64,000 bases of DNA from Desulfoluna spongiiphila (GCF_900101345.1 NZ_FMUX01000008.1:70650-134649), one strand, 5' to 3'; positions 1 through 8,456 are shown, counted from the stretch's first letter. The notes: generated by a model not told the origin, from the letters alone. Numbers and translations: made by a program.

Positions 1-126
1 GCTCATACCCATAGTTCAAAAGTAAATGTTCATGAAGTTCCCGGATATTGGAAGGCCGTTTTTGCTCTGTAGCTTCATCTATCCACGCTGAAATATATAG
101 TGGTCAACAAAAAACGGACACCCCAA

Positions 127-966
127 TTAAGCGGCAAGCTTTAAAGGCTCTGCCTCATACTCCATTGGGCTTACGTAACCCAATGTTGAATGTAACCGGC
201 TTGAATTATACCACGCAATGTAGTCGAGCACTTCCAACCTTGCCTGGTCTCTTGTTTCAAAACGGCAAAAGCTGAGCCTTTCTGATTTAAGGCTGCGGAA
301 GAAGCGTTCTACAGGGGCATTATCCCAGCAATTACCCTTTCGGCTCATGCTGCATACCATTTGATATTTATCGAGCCGTTCTTGATATTTTTTGCAGGCA
401 TATTGAGAGCCTCTGTCTGAGTGGTGGAGCAAACCAGGAGCAGGCTGCCGTCTCCACCAAGCCATATCAAGAGCATAAAGAACGAGGCGTTTTGTCATTC
501 TTGCTCCAATGTTCCAGCCGACTATTTGTCGGGAATAAAGATCCATAACAATAGCCAGGTATGCCCAGCCCTCAAGCGTCCATATATATGTGATATCAGT
601 CGCCCATACTTTATTATAACTTGAAGGGTTGAACTGTCGGTCAAGGAGGTTCTTGGCGACAGGATATTTGTGATTACTGTTCGTTGTGACTCGGTATTTT
701 TTGGAGATTTTGGGTTTTAAACCAAGCTTCTTCATCAACCTACGGACCTTGTAGCGACCGATTTTGTAACCTTTTTTCAGGAGTTCTTTCCGTACCCGTC
801 TGTTGCCATAGGCGTGACTTGATTCGTCAAAAATACGTTGAGTAGCGTCCTCCAGCTCTTTTTCTGTCTGATCTGGAGGCCTCAGCAGGCGTTTGAGATA
901 GTCGTAAAAACCGCTCAGGCTTGCGCCTATGACCCGACAAAGTATGGCAACAGGAAAGGCCTTCAT
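127..966 (-). CDS. IS3-family transposase OrfB (DDE integrase domain)
   Basis: This frame encodes 279 residues with the HTH_21 segment (SSHAYGNRRVRKELLKKGY) followed by an rve integrase core. The catalytic acids are visible as D in WATDITYI, D in HHSDRGSQY and E in CWDNAPVERFFRSLKSE, with the K/R seven residues after the last. The frame is -1 relative to orfA and is open upstream of its first ATG to the A6 slippery run at 1022-1029, so the natural product is probably an OrfAB fusion. The protein looks intact, so the element may still be mobile. Confidence 0.9.
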   Translation of the reverse strand: MKAFPVAILCRVIGASLSGFYDYLKRLLRPPDQTEKELEDATQRIFDESSHAYGNRRVRKELLKKGYKIGRYKVRRLMKKLGLKPKISKKYRVTTNSNHKYPVAKNLLDRQFNPSSYNKVWATDITYIWTLEGWAYLAIVMDLYSRQIVGWNIGARMTKRLVLYALDMAWWRRQPAPGLLHHSDRGSQYACKKYQERLDKYQMVCSMSRKGNCWDNAPVERFFRSLKSERLSFCRFETRDQARLEVLDYIAWYNSSRLHSTLGYVSPMEYEAEPLKLAA

Positions 967-989
967 TTGCTGCCGGATGAAGTCGAATT

Positions 990-1292
990 TTAATTCACTT
1001 CTTTCGCAAAGAAGGCCGCCGCCTTTTTTAGGATTTCACGTTCCATTTCAAGGCGTTTATTCTCAGCTTTCAGCAGACGGATTTCATCTTTCAATTGTTT
1101 GGTTGTGGGGTGGCCTGCTTCAAGGGCCGCTTCGTCGTCCCTCGATTCTCGTAGCCATCTGGCTAACATGGAAGAGCCTATTCCAAGACGCCGTGCGGCT
1201 TCATTGCAACTGTATTCGTTTTTGGCAACAAGATCGATTGCATCTTTCTTGAATTCAGGGGTATACGTTCTTCTTTTACGCTTGGTGCTCAT
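990..1292 (-). CDS. IS3-family transposase OrfA (DNA-binding subunit)
   Basis: This frame encodes about 100 residues with an N-terminal helix-turn-helix of the Tnp_1/IS3 type (KRRTYTPEFKKDAIDLV, then NEAARRLGIGSSMLARWLRE) and a C-terminal leucine-zipper-like helix ending EREILKKAAAFFAKE. OrfA binds the element's terminal repeats and is the N-terminal half of the OrfAB transposase made by -1 frameshifting. I prefer the ATG at 1292; the same frame is open upstream to 1328. The slippery A-run lies in the codons for the LKK stretch near the C-terminus. Confidence 0.85.
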   Translation of the reverse strand: MSTKRKRRTYTPEFKKDAIDLVAKNEYSCNEAARRLGIGSSMLARWLRESRDDEAALEAGHPTTKQLKDEIRLLKAENKRLEMEREILKKAAAFFAKEVN

Positions 1293-1355
1293 GGAAACCT
1301 CGCTTTTTGTTTGGGTGTGTTTTAGCAAGGTGTCCGCTCGATGTATACCACTTCA
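1286..1355. repeat. 70-bp exact direct repeat, copy 1 (IS3 right end)
   Basis: These 70 bases cover the orfA start, the right inverted repeat and five flanking bases (CTTCA). The same 70 bases recur without any change at 1521-1590. Because five bases beyond the element tip are included, this is not just a second IS insertion but a duplicated junction. Confidence 0.9.
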
Positions 1356-1519
1356 GGTCGCCATTTTGATTCATGGGCACAGTTAGAAGCCCATCTATAC
1401 TGGTGGATGCGGAAGGTCGCCGATATACGCATTCATGGCACCACCGGAGAGAGACCGATCGATCGGTTCAAGAGAGAGGAAGCGCAAGTCCTTAAGCCGT
1501 TAGAAGGCAAGAAAGCAAC
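1356..1519 (+). pseudogene. C-terminal fragment of an IS21-type transposase (IstA)
   Basis: A short open stretch reads LEAHLYWWMRKVADIRIHGT then GERPIDRFKREEAQVL. The pattern W...VA..R.HGTTGERP..RF..E is typical of the C-terminal region of IS21-family IstA transposases. Only about 50 residues remain, with no start codon of its own and no istB partner. It is trapped between the two 70-bp copies of the IS3 end, so it is a dead remnant. Confidence 0.7.
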
Positions 1520-1520
1520 A

Positions 1521-1590
1521 TGCTCATGGAAACCTCGCTTTTTGTTTGGGTGTGTTTTAGCAAGGTGTCCGCTCGATGTATACCACTTCA
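1521..1590. repeat. 70-bp exact direct repeat, copy 2 (orphan IS3 right end)
   Basis: Exact copy of 1286-1355, containing the start of orfA, the IS3 right inverted repeat and CTTCA. No matching left end or transposase follows, so this is an orphan end. It adjoins the IS4/IS1380-like fragment directly. Confidence 0.9.
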
Positions 1591-1762
1591 CTATGTAGAG
1601 CGGCGGAGGATACGCACTGTCATTCAGGATTTGATTTACATGGCAGGGCGATTAATCCACACAGGTCGTAAGTCATTTATCTCCTTTGGCCGAATCAATC
1701 CCGTATCGGGGTTGATGGACTGGATCCTTCGTCGTATCGAAGCGGTATTCTTGCCTACTTGA
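1587..1762 (+). pseudogene. C-terminal fragment of an IS4/IS1380-type transposase
   Basis: The frame reads YVERRRIRTVIQDLIYMAGR then TGRKSFISFGRINPVSGL and stops at 1762. The RxxRxxxxxLxxxAGRLxxxGRxxxxxFG pattern resembles the extreme C-terminus of DDE transposases of the IS4/IS1380 group. Nothing of the catalytic core is present upstream; the fragment begins at the edge of the duplicated IS3 end. The family call is from memory of the pattern and is moderately sure. Confidence 0.45.
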
Positions 1763-2276
1763 TAGCAAGGTCTTGAAACGTTTTTTTCTTGCATGAGCAG
1801 AGACAGGTGAGCTGTATATTTTTGCAAATAGCTCCTGGTTTTTTGCTCATACAAAGGATCGAGAAACGCTTTGAAACAGATTATTCTTTTTTAAAATTGC
1901 TTTGGCTATAGGCCGATATTGATACAACCAAACTGATTCGGCAATATGCAAAATAGTGACCACGGATTCAGGTACTAATTTGTGGGCGGCAGGCGTAAAG
2001 CGTACACGCATATCTTCCTGCTAATTTTCAGGCGGGGGTGGTTGGATGGATGCCGCTGAATCTGAATGATCTAAGGCGCTCAACAACACGATATTTGACA
2101 AATATAGAGAAAAATAGTGCATTCGCCAAGAAAAAAGAAGGCTGTCTGTGAAAGGATTTGTGAAAAGCTGGGGACATGTATCGCGGAGGCCCAGGTCGTC
2201 GGGGAAGCACTGGTGGCGTTGTGGGAAAAGGAAGGGGGCAACCCGGTAGTGTCATGGGTTTCACGAAACTAAAAAA
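1763..2276. other. Gene-free AT-rich stretch after the transposase remnants
   Basis: About 500 bases with lower GC than the surroundings and no frame I would defend on either strand. It probably contains decayed insertion-sequence DNA. A purine-rich GC-rich segment at 2176-2260 yields open frames, but their composition (many G and R) and position antisense to the next gene argue against coding. Confidence 0.6.
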
Positions 2277-2312
2277 CGGTTGTCTCCCGTTTTTTTGGCG
2301 GGAGAGCAACCG
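2277..2312. terminator. Bidirectional intrinsic terminator
   Basis: A 13-bp stem (CGGTTGTCTCCCG with CGGGAGAGCAACCG, one bulged base) encloses a loop of seven T and two G. It is preceded by AAAAAA and followed by TTTTT, so it can end transcription on either strand. On the minus strand it lies about 50 bases past the stop of the DUF3592-like gene, ending the dpp/amidohydrolase operon. Confidence 0.85.
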
Positions 2313-2361
2313 TTTTTCACATGGTCCGGCGGCTCCGATGACCGAAGCCGAAATGTCCTAT

Positions 2362-2799
2362 CTAGGACTCGTCGTCCTCATCATCCTCTTTGGACGCAAA
2401 GGGGTTGTCCAGCAGGAGCATGGCGATACCGGCCTGAAAGGTCCCTATGATTCCTGCAATGAGGGCGCCGCCCCAAAGGGCGAAAAACCCGTTGACGCGG
2501 GCGTTGGAAGGATCACTGGGGTCGTAGAGAAGTTCAACTTTCTCGCCGTAAGCATACTCCTGGGCGGAGCTGCCTGATTTGGCATGGTGGGTGATGTTCT
2601 GGCCGTCCCTGGTGGTGAAGGTCAATACAGGGTGGTAGTAGGTGGTTCCATCGGATCTGCTGGTGGTGTAATCCACCACCTCCCCGTAGGTGTACTCGGC
2701 GCTCTTTGTGAGGTGCCTGGTTTCAAAAAATAACTTCTGAGAAAAATAGAGCAGGAAAACCCCGAAGATAAGCACGGGGATCATCACCAGTCGTGTCAT
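2362..2799 (-). CDS. DUF3592-type membrane protein
   Basis: A 145-residue protein with an N-terminal membrane helix (MIPVLIFGVFLLYFSQKLFF), a small beta-rich extracytoplasmic domain, a second helix (GALIAGIIGTFQAGIAMLLL) and an acidic tail (KEDDEDDES). The middle reads YGEVVDY, YYHPVLTFTTRDG and YGEKVELLYDPSDPSNARVN, the signature of DUF3592 proteins, whose function is unknown. I start at the ATG at 2799, where the hydrophobic helix begins, rather than further upstream. It follows the amidohydrolase on the same strand (gap about 120 bases) and ends at the terminator, so it may be the last gene of that operon. Confidence 0.75.
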   Translation of the reverse strand: MTRLVMIPVLIFGVFLLYFSQKLFFETRHLTKSAEYTYGEVVDYTTSRSDGTTYYHPVLTFTTRDGQNITHHAKSGSSAQEYAYGEKVELLYDPSDPSNARVNGFFALWGGALIAGIIGTFQAGIAMLLLDNPFASKEDDEDDES

Positions 2800-2917
2800 G
2801 GTTTCACCATCCGATAAGAAACAGATTGAAAAAGGCCTGAACCGGAGCTGCCCCATGAAGGGGCAGCTGTCTTCTGCGCAATGAAGGAAAGGCGTCCCGT
2901 CACCCGGCATTTATACC

Positions 2918-4516
2918 CTATGCCCTGTTTGTCCTGGGACCTGATTTGCCTATCATCTCCTTTCCCCCCACAATGGTCTTCACCACAGAGGCTCTCAGCA
3001 CCGCCTTTTCCGGTTCGTCAAAGGCATCGTCAAAGATGGTCAGATCCGCCCACTTACCCGGCGCGATGATGCCTGCCTTGTCTTCGACCCCAGCGGTCCA
3101 GGCCGCGGTTTTCGTGTAGCCGTCGATGGCTTCCCAGAAGCTAAGGGCCTCTTCGGGAAACCAGCCACCGGTGGGCTTGTCCTCGGCGTCGGTGCGGAAC
3201 ATGGCCGCGCGGATTCCGATCATGGGGTCGTTGGACTCCACGGGGACATCGGAGCCGAACTGCATGCGGATACCTGCCTCCTGAATGCGTTTCCAGGTGT
3301 AGGCATGGCGGCAACGGGGAAGGCCCCATTTGGCTTCGGCGGTCTTCCAGTCCGTGGGGAGAAACCCGGGCTGTACCGAGGCGGTGACATCCATCTCTTT
3401 GAATCGATTCAGGTCTTCGTCGGTAACCCGCTGGACGTGTTCGATGCGATCACGCCGAGCGCCGGGGTATTGCTCGCGCATGGCTGCAAATCCGTCGAGG
3501 GCGGTGGAGACGGCCCGGTCCCCGATGGCGTGGATGGCCACACTGCGACCGGTCTTGTAGGCCATCTCGATCTGGGCGAGAAGCTCCTCATTGGTAAGGC
3601 AGGCCAGGCCACAGCACCCCGGAGAGCCCTCGTAGGCCTCGAACATCCAGGCGGTTTCCGCGCCCAAAGAGCCGTCCATGAAGAGCTTGACATGGGTATG
3701 CCAGAGGTGCTCGCTGCCCGAGCCCGCGATGATGCCCAGGCCGTCGGCCTTTTCCAGATCTTCCGGGGGCAACAGGTGGCAGACGCGGAGCTTGAGCTTG
3801 CCCTCTTTTTCCAACTCGGCGTAGGCCAGGTAGTCGTCGAGCTCTTCGCAGACGTGGGTGCCGGTGAGGCCGAAGGCCAGGGTGCGCTCCTGGGCTTCCA
3901 GGATGGCGGCCTTTCTCTCCTCGTGGGTGACGGGGGGGATGTGATCCCGGATCACCTCCAGGCACTCGCGGACAATGCCCGTGGGCACGCCATGCGCGTC
4001 CCGGTCGATCTGTCCCCCTTCGGGGGTGACGGTCTCTTTGGTCACCCCGGCCATCTCCAGGGCTTTTTCGTTGACCCAGATCAGGTGGCCACAGGCCCGG
4101 GTCATCACCACGGGATGGTTGGGGGAGATGTCGTCAAGATCAGCGCGGGTGGGCTCCCGCTGTTCCTCCCAGAAATGATGGTTCCAACCCCGCCCGATGA
4201 TCCAGGTGCCGGGCTCGGCCTGGGCAACGGCCTCTGAAATGGCTTTCCTGCAGGCGGCAAGGGAGGGCAAGCCCACCAGGTTGACGCGGGTGAGGGTCAG
4301 GCCGTAGCTGGCGAGATGGGAGTGGGCGTCCACGAGCCCGGGAACCACGAGGTGGCCGGAGAGGGAGGAGACAGTGGTGTCCGGTGTGACCCGGGACATG
4401 ATCTCTTTGGTGGTACCCACAGCCGTGATGAGGCCGTCTTCCATCAAAAGAGCTTCTGCAAAGGGGGCATCGGTTACCCCCGTGTAAATCCTGGTCGATA
4501 CAATGGCGCGTTTCAT
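2918..4516 (-). CDS. Amidohydrolase family 3 (YtcJ-like) hydrolase
   Basis: A 532-residue metal-dependent hydrolase of the amidohydrolase superfamily. The metal-site motif VDAHSHL sits near residue 63; further landmarks are GRGWNHHFW, HAIGDRAVS, RIEHVQ, FGSDVPVE and a C-terminal WADLTIFD with PGKWADL. YtcJ-type enzymes cleave amide or N-formyl bonds of unidentified small substrates in the cytoplasm. The ATG at 4516 has a GGAGG site seven bases upstream. It follows a peptide-type ABC importer on the same strand, so the simplest reading is that it hydrolyses what that importer brings in (inference). The exact substrate cannot be told from the sequence. Confidence 0.88.
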   Translation of the reverse strand: MKRAIVSTRIYTGVTDAPFAEALLMEDGLITAVGTTKEIMSRVTPDTTVSSLSGHLVVPGLVDAHSHLASYGLTLTRVNLVGLPSLAACRKAISEAVAQAEPGTWIIGRGWNHHFWEEQREPTRADLDDISPNHPVVMTRACGHLIWVNEKALEMAGVTKETVTPEGGQIDRDAHGVPTGIVRECLEVIRDHIPPVTHEERKAAILEAQERTLAFGLTGTHVCEELDDYLAYAELEKEGKLKLRVCHLLPPEDLEKADGLGIIAGSGSEHLWHTHVKLFMDGSLGAETAWMFEAYEGSPGCCGLACLTNEELLAQIEMAYKTGRSVAIHAIGDRAVSTALDGFAAMREQYPGARRDRIEHVQRVTDEDLNRFKEMDVTASVQPGFLPTDWKTAEAKWGLPRCRHAYTWKRIQEAGIRMQFGSDVPVESNDPMIGIRAAMFRTDAEDKPTGGWFPEEALSFWEAIDGYTKTAAWTAGVEDKAGIIAPGKWADLTIFDDAFDEPEKAVLRASVVKTIVGGKEMIGKSGPRTNRA

Positions 4517-4574
4517 GTTGCCTCCGGCGGGTCGCTTTTTGAAAAAAGCTCCGCAAAAACGTTTCAGTTGCAAC

Positions 4575-4614
4575 AGCCCTTCCCTTCAGCTCCACGGAGT
4601 TGAAGGGAAGGGCT
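4575..4614. terminator. Strong hairpin between permease and amidohydrolase genes
   Basis: Perfect 14-bp inverted repeat (AGCCCTTCCCTTCA with TGAAGGGAAGGGCT) around a 12-base loop. There is no immediate T-run on the minus strand, so it may act as an mRNA-processing or partial termination element that lowers expression of the amidohydrolase relative to the permeases, rather than as a full terminator. Confidence 0.6.
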
Positions 4615-4658
4615 GCTGCAGAATCGCTGAGTCGAAAAAGGGCAAGCGACCCAAAATG

Positions 4659-4722
4659 ATTTTAAAACCTGTTTGTCAAACCCAGCCCTTAAGCATTGGC
4701 AAACGTTTGGCCCCGGCAGGGT
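4659..4722. repeat. Partial copy of the dispersed intergenic repeat
   Basis: TTTTAAAACCTGTTTGTCAA followed by TTGGCCCCGGCAGGG matches the right half of the repeat family seen in full at 51133-51304 and 62710-62885. It lacks the outer GCCTCCGGCGGC ends and the serine/glutamate-rich left half. Confidence 0.6.
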
Positions 4723-4728
4723 GCATTG

Positions 4729-5559
4729 CTATAATTTATGCGGATCCAGAAGATCCCGCAAGCCGTCGCCCAGAAGGTTGAACCCCAGGACCGTGACGAA
4801 AATGGCCAGGCCCGGATAGATGGAGATCCAGGGAGCCGTGAAGAACTCTTCCCGGGCGTTGGAGAGCATCCCGCCCCAGCTCGGGGTGGGGGGCTGTGTG
4901 CCGAGGCCGAGAAAAGAGAGGGATGCCTCCGTCAGGATAGCGTAGGCAATGCCCAGGGTGGCAATGACGAGAATCGGCCCCACCACGTTGGGGAGGATCT
5001 GGCCGAACATGATGCGCCACTTGCCGTAGCCCAGGGCTTCGGCGGCCCGGACGTATTCGATGCGCTTGGCCGAGAGCACCTGGGACCTTGTGATCCGGCA
5101 GGTAAAGGACCAGTTGGTAAACCCCAGGGCGATATAAACGTTCACCAGCCCCGGGCCCAGAAGGGCCATGATGGCCAGGGCAAAGATCATGGAAGGGATG
5201 GAGAGCATGATGTTGGTCAGGCCCATGACCAGGTCGTCCCACCAGGTGCCGAAGTACCCGGCGGTGACCCCCAGGAACACGCCGATGAGGGTGTTGATGA
5301 GCTGGCTCACCAGCCCCACGGACAGGGAGATCCGCGAGCCGTAGATCACCCGGGAGAGGACATCGCGTCCCTGGGTGTCCGTGCCGCAGAGGTAGTCGCT
5401 GGACGGAGGCTCTTCCGAGACCATGAGGTCCGCGTCGTTGACGGGGTGATAGGGAGCAAGAAGGGGTGCGAACACCGCCATGCCGATGACCAGGGCGGTC
5501 AGGACCGCGCCGATGATCAGGTTGCTTTTGCCTTTGAGTGCCGCTTTGGAAAATGCCAT
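4729..5559 (-). CDS. dppC: Peptide-type ABC transporter permease (DppC/OppC)
   Basis: A 276-residue inner-membrane permease with the OppC N-terminal segment (first helix about 15-37), the GTDTQGRDVLSRVIYGSRIS motif typical of DppC/OppC, and the cytoplasmic EAA loop (VRAAEALGYGKWRIMFGQILP) that docks on the ATPases. It ends SLSFLGLGTQPPTPSWGGML and FNLLGDGLRDLLDP, as usual in the family. It overlaps the stop of the upstream permease gene as TGATG, so the two are translationally coupled. It forms the heterodimeric channel with that partner. Confidence 0.93.
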   Translation of the reverse strand: MAFSKAALKGKSNLIIGAVLTALVIGMAVFAPLLAPYHPVNDADLMVSEEPPSSDYLCGTDTQGRDVLSRVIYGSRISLSVGLVSQLINTLIGVFLGVTAGYFGTWWDDLVMGLTNIMLSIPSMIFALAIMALLGPGLVNVYIALGFTNWSFTCRITRSQVLSAKRIEYVRAAEALGYGKWRIMFGQILPNVVGPILVIATLGIAYAILTEASLSFLGLGTQPPTPSWGGMLSNAREEFFTAPWISIYPGLAIFVTVLGFNLLGDGLRDLLDPHKL

Positions 5560-6488
5560 CAGTATTCAATCCTCGGATCCACCACCGAATAGAGAAGATC
5601 CACCACAAGGTTCACGATGAGAAAGACAAGGATCATCACCAGGATACACCCCTGGGTGACGGGGATGTCCCGCTGAAAGATGGAGTCCACCAGAAGGGAG
5701 CCCAGGCCCGGCCAGGAGAAAAGCTTCTCCACGATTACCGTCTGGCCGATGAGGGCGCCGAACTGAAGGCCTGCCGTGGTCAGAACCAGCACCATGGTGT
5801 TTCGCATGACGTGGCGCCAGTTGACCAGGAGTTCGGAGAGACCCTTGGCCCGTGCGGTGCGGATGTAATCTTTGTGCAGCACTTCAAGGACGGCGGCCCG
5901 GGTGGCCCGGGCGAGAAGGGCGGTGTAGCCGATGCCCAGGGTGATGGCGGGCATGATGAGGTTGGCGAATTTACCGTGGCCGTAGCCCGAGGAGGGGAGC
6001 CAGCCCAGGACAACGGAAAAGAGGTACATCAAAAGGAGCCCCAGCCAGAACTGGGGGAGCGACACCCCGGAGACCGCGCCTATCATGGAGGCCGAGTCCA
6101 GAAGGGTCCCCCGCTTGAGGGCCGAGATAAAGCCTAAGGGGATGCCGATGCCAACGGAGATGAGAAGGGCCGCGATGGAGAGGCGCAGGGTGGGCCAGAT
6201 GCGCTCTCCCACCAGCTTGTTCACCGGCTCCCGTCGCAGAAACGAGGTGCCCAGGTCTCCCTGGACGAGCCCTTTGAGATAGATAAAATAACGGGTGTGC
6301 ACCGGTTTGTCGATTCCCCACTCTTTCTTGAGCTGCTCAACGATCCGGGGGTCCGGTGCCTTGCGCTGGTCGCCTGCCATGAGGGCGGCGTTCCCCGGCA
6401 AGAGGTTGAGCAGCACGAACATGATCACCGAAATGATCAGGATCGTGGGGATGAATTGTAAAATACGGCGAAAAGCGTAAGCTCTCAT
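5559..6488 (-). CDS. dppB: Peptide-type ABC transporter permease (DppB/OppB)
   Basis: A 309-residue permease with six predicted membrane helices. Family landmarks are RILQFIPTILIISVIMF at the N-terminus, GDLGTSFLRREPV, the EAA-type loop DYIRTARAKGLSE and VEKLFSWPGLGSLLVDSI. It pairs with the DppC-like protein encoded immediately downstream. The gene follows the binding-protein gene on the same strand, with a 250-base spacer holding two hairpins; such an arrangement usually gives more binding protein than permease. Confidence 0.93.
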   Translation of the reverse strand: MRAYAFRRILQFIPTILIISVIMFVLLNLLPGNAALMAGDQRKAPDPRIVEQLKKEWGIDKPVHTRYFIYLKGLVQGDLGTSFLRREPVNKLVGERIWPTLRLSIAALLISVGIGIPLGFISALKRGTLLDSASMIGAVSGVSLPQFWLGLLLMYLFSVVLGWLPSSGYGHGKFANLIMPAITLGIGYTALLARATRAAVLEVLHKDYIRTARAKGLSELLVNWRHVMRNTMVLVLTTAGLQFGALIGQTVIVEKLFSWPGLGSLLVDSIFQRDIPVTQGCILVMILVFLIVNLVVDLLYSVVDPRIEY

Positions 6489-6540
6489 ACGTTGAACAAC
6501 CTGGGATAAAAAATGGATGGTGCCGAAAAGCGTATCAATG

Positions 6541-6692
6541 GCCCCGCCGGCATGCCGGCAGGGCCATTGGTGCCTTGCATGGGGCGTGTTCCGCCGATGC
6601 AGGGCCTTTCCGAAAAATTGTGATGTAACAAAACCCGTGGTACTTGCTCACCGGCGCAACCACAGAGCCGCCGGAGTGCGGCACGGCTCTGT
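6541..6692. terminator. Two intercistronic hairpins between binding protein and permease genes
   Basis: Two inverted repeats lie between the binding-protein gene and dppB: GGCCCTGCCGGCATGCCGGCGGGGCC (both arms within about 6540-6567) and ACAGAGCCG/CGGCTCTGT at 6662-6692. Neither has a T-run, which fits partial attenuation or mRNA stabilisation rather than complete termination. The rest of the 257-base spacer shows nothing else. Confidence 0.5.
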
Positions 6693-6745
6693 CGTTGATG
6701 TGTGACCCAGGGGCTTTTTGTTTCAATCCTTACGGACGCAGGCTC

Positions 6746-8341
6746 TTACTTTCGCGGAGAGCTGTCGTCGAGTTTCAGGTTGGTGAAGTCCTGAAGCATC
6801 ATCTCAATGGCCACGGGCTTGATGCCGTGGACCCAGGGATGGTAGGCGATGATGGCCTTGTTGTAGTTAAAGAACCAGAAGGGGGCGTCCTCAAAGAGGA
6901 TGCGGTTGGCCTTCTTGACCCACTCGATTCTCTCGGCCTCGGAGGAGGCGGCGGCAGCTTTGTCCAGGGCCTTGTCGTAATCGGCGTTGGCATAGGCGGT
7001 GTAGTTGCCTGCGGACCTCGGGGTGGTGGAGCGGAAGCGGTTCAGGGTCTCCAGGGGATCGGGACCGGACTCGATGGACCAGATAAAGGCGTCGAATTTG
7101 CCGGTACGGCAGCGCTCGCCCAGGGCGGCGCCTTCGAGCTGCTGGGGCTTGATGGTGATGTTGATGCGTTTCATGAAGGGAATCAGGGATTCCACGATGC
7201 CCACGCCCCAGCTCTTGTTGGCTGTTGCGATGCACTCGAAGGTGAACCCGTCTTCGTAGCCCGCCTCTTTCATCAGCTCTTTGGCCCTGGCCAGGTTGTA
7301 CTCGTAGCCCTTCATGGCCTTTTCATAGGCGGGGGAGCTGGTGGGCAGGTAACCGGTGGCGGGAACCGCCTTGTTCTTGAGGAGCTTTTTGATGATAAGC
7401 TCGGCGTTGATGGCGTGGTTGATGGCCTGGCGCACGCGCTTGTCGGCAAAGGGCTTGAACTCGGAGTTGAAACCGATGATGCGGGTGTACATCTCGGCCA
7501 CCTCGATCATGTGGTCCTTGATCTCGGGATCGCGCTGGTAGATGGGGTACTGGGAGGCACCCACGATGTTGGCGTCGAGCTCGCCTGCACGGAAAGCGAT
7601 GTCACGGGCCGCGCCTTCGGGCATGATCTTGTAGACCAGCTTGTCGATGTAGGGCTTGCCGGGTTCAAAGTAGCCGTCGAATTTTTCGAGGATCACTTCG
7701 CTGCCGCGCACCCACTTGACGAATTTGAAGGGGCCGCATCCCACGGGATTGGTTGAAAATGCAGCCTCTTTGCCTTCAATGGCCTCACGGGGGACGATGG
7801 CCGTCTCCACCTTGCAGAGGGAGTACCCGATGGCAACGGGGTGCTTCAAGGTCATCTTGACGGTGTAATCATCAACCTTTGAAAGGCCGGTGATGGTCTT
7901 GGCCTTGCCTGCGATGACAGCCTCGGCCCCGTCGATGTTGGCGATGTAGCTGGCCGCGGAAGAGGTGGTCTCGGGCTGGGCGATGCGGTTGTAGCTCCAG
8001 ATGACGTCATCGGCGGTGAGGGTGCGGCCGTTGTGGAACTTGACGTTCTTGCGGAGGGTGAAGGTGTAGGTCTTGCCGTCGGCGGAGACCTTGACGTCGG
8101 TGGCGAGATCAAGAACCGGCTTGCTCTGGTCCGCATCCCACTTGTAGAGGCTGCGGTTGATGTTCAGGCCGACGATGTAGTCCTGGGTACGCGAGGTTTT
8201 GTGCATATCAAGGGAAAAAAGGTCCCCTCCGTAGGGCGCGCAGAATACAAAGGTCCCGCCGGAAGAGGCCGTCGCCCCACCCGCCGTCACCAGAAGAGCC
8301 GTCACCGCGGCGAGCAGCAACATTCCAATCTTCTTCATCAA
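6746..8341 (-). CDS. ABC transporter periplasmic substrate-binding protein (family 5, DppA/OppA-type)
   Basis: A 531-residue protein with a cleavable signal peptide (KKIGMLLLAAVTALLVTAGG, cleavage after ATA) and an SBP_bac_5 domain over the rest. Typical family stretches are YTFTLRKNVKFHNGRTLTAD, VIWSYNRI, NPVGCGPFKFVKW, ARDIAFRAGELD and RVRQAINHAI. It delivers a peptide, opine, nickel-chelate or similar ligand to the DppBC channel; the ligand is not decidable here. An AGGAGG site lies eight bases before the ATG pair at 8338-8341. It is the first gene of the minus-strand operon and is divergent from the ATPase genes. Confidence 0.92.
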   Translation of the reverse strand: MMKKIGMLLLAAVTALLVTAGGATASSGGTFVFCAPYGGDLFSLDMHKTSRTQDYIVGLNINRSLYKWDADQSKPVLDLATDVKVSADGKTYTFTLRKNVKFHNGRTLTADDVIWSYNRIAQPETTSSAASYIANIDGAEAVIAGKAKTITGLSKVDDYTVKMTLKHPVAIGYSLCKVETAIVPREAIEGKEAAFSTNPVGCGPFKFVKWVRGSEVILEKFDGYFEPGKPYIDKLVYKIMPEGAARDIAFRAGELDANIVGASQYPIYQRDPEIKDHMIEVAEMYTRIIGFNSEFKPFADKRVRQAINHAINAELIIKKLLKNKAVPATGYLPTSSPAYEKAMKGYEYNLARAKELMKEAGYEDGFTFECIATANKSWGVGIVESLIPFMKRINITIKPQQLEGAALGERCRTGKFDAFIWSIESGPDPLETLNRFRSTTPRSAGNYTAYANADYDKALDKAAAASSEAERIEWVKKANRILFEDAPFWFFNYNKAIIAYHPWVHGIKPVAIEMMLQDFTNLKLDDSSPRK

Positions 8342-8368
8342 AACGATCCTCCTGATTTACTGTGACTG

Positions 8369-8374
8369 ATTATA
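8369..8374 (-). promoter_or_regulatory. Probable -10 element for the binding-protein operon
   Basis: On the minus strand a perfect TATAAT lies 28 bases upstream of the ATG at 8341, preceded by an AT-rich spacer; the -35 region (TTCTCA, 15 bases away) is poor. It is the best promoter candidate for the minus-strand operon. Confidence 0.45.
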
Positions 8375-8438
8375 CAAAAATAATTTTTGTGAGAACTAAA
8401 AATAGAACCACACGATCAATTGGCTGTCAATAAGTTAT

Positions 8439-8456
8439 CATAAATCTGAATTTATG
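8439..8456. promoter_or_regulatory. Palindromic operator candidate in the divergent dpp promoter region
   Basis: CATAAAT-CTGA-ATTTATG is a perfect 7-bp inverted repeat midway between the two divergent promoters. Its position would let one bound dimer control both the binding-protein/permease operon and the ATPase operon. No regulator gene is adjacent. Confidence 0.35.

Larger units (their letters stand above)
101..1350 (-). mobile_element. Complete IS3-family insertion sequence
   Basis: A 1250-bp element bounded by imperfect inverted repeats of about 22 bp: the left end at 101-122 and the right end at 1329-1350 both read TGGT...CGGACACC from outside to inside. It carries two transposase frames on the minus strand, orfA and orfB, with a run of six A followed by GG on the coding strand (plus-strand 1022-1029) near the end of orfA. 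This is the classic IS3 slippery site; after a -1 slip the orfB frame is open from there into orfB. I see no convincing short target duplication (TAG on the left, CTT on the right), so the flanks have probably rearranged since insertion. The length and two-frame layout match the family. Confidence 0.9.

Noticed and set aside
2176..2577. 133-residue plus-strand frame near the DUF3592-like gene
   Set aside because: It runs through the bidirectional terminator and is antisense to the start of a better-supported membrane protein.
3305..4237. Long plus-strand open frame opposite the amidohydrolase gene
   Set aside because: Shadow frame of GC-rich coding DNA: composition is glycine/valine/histidine rich without motifs, and the minus-strand gene has clear family signatures.
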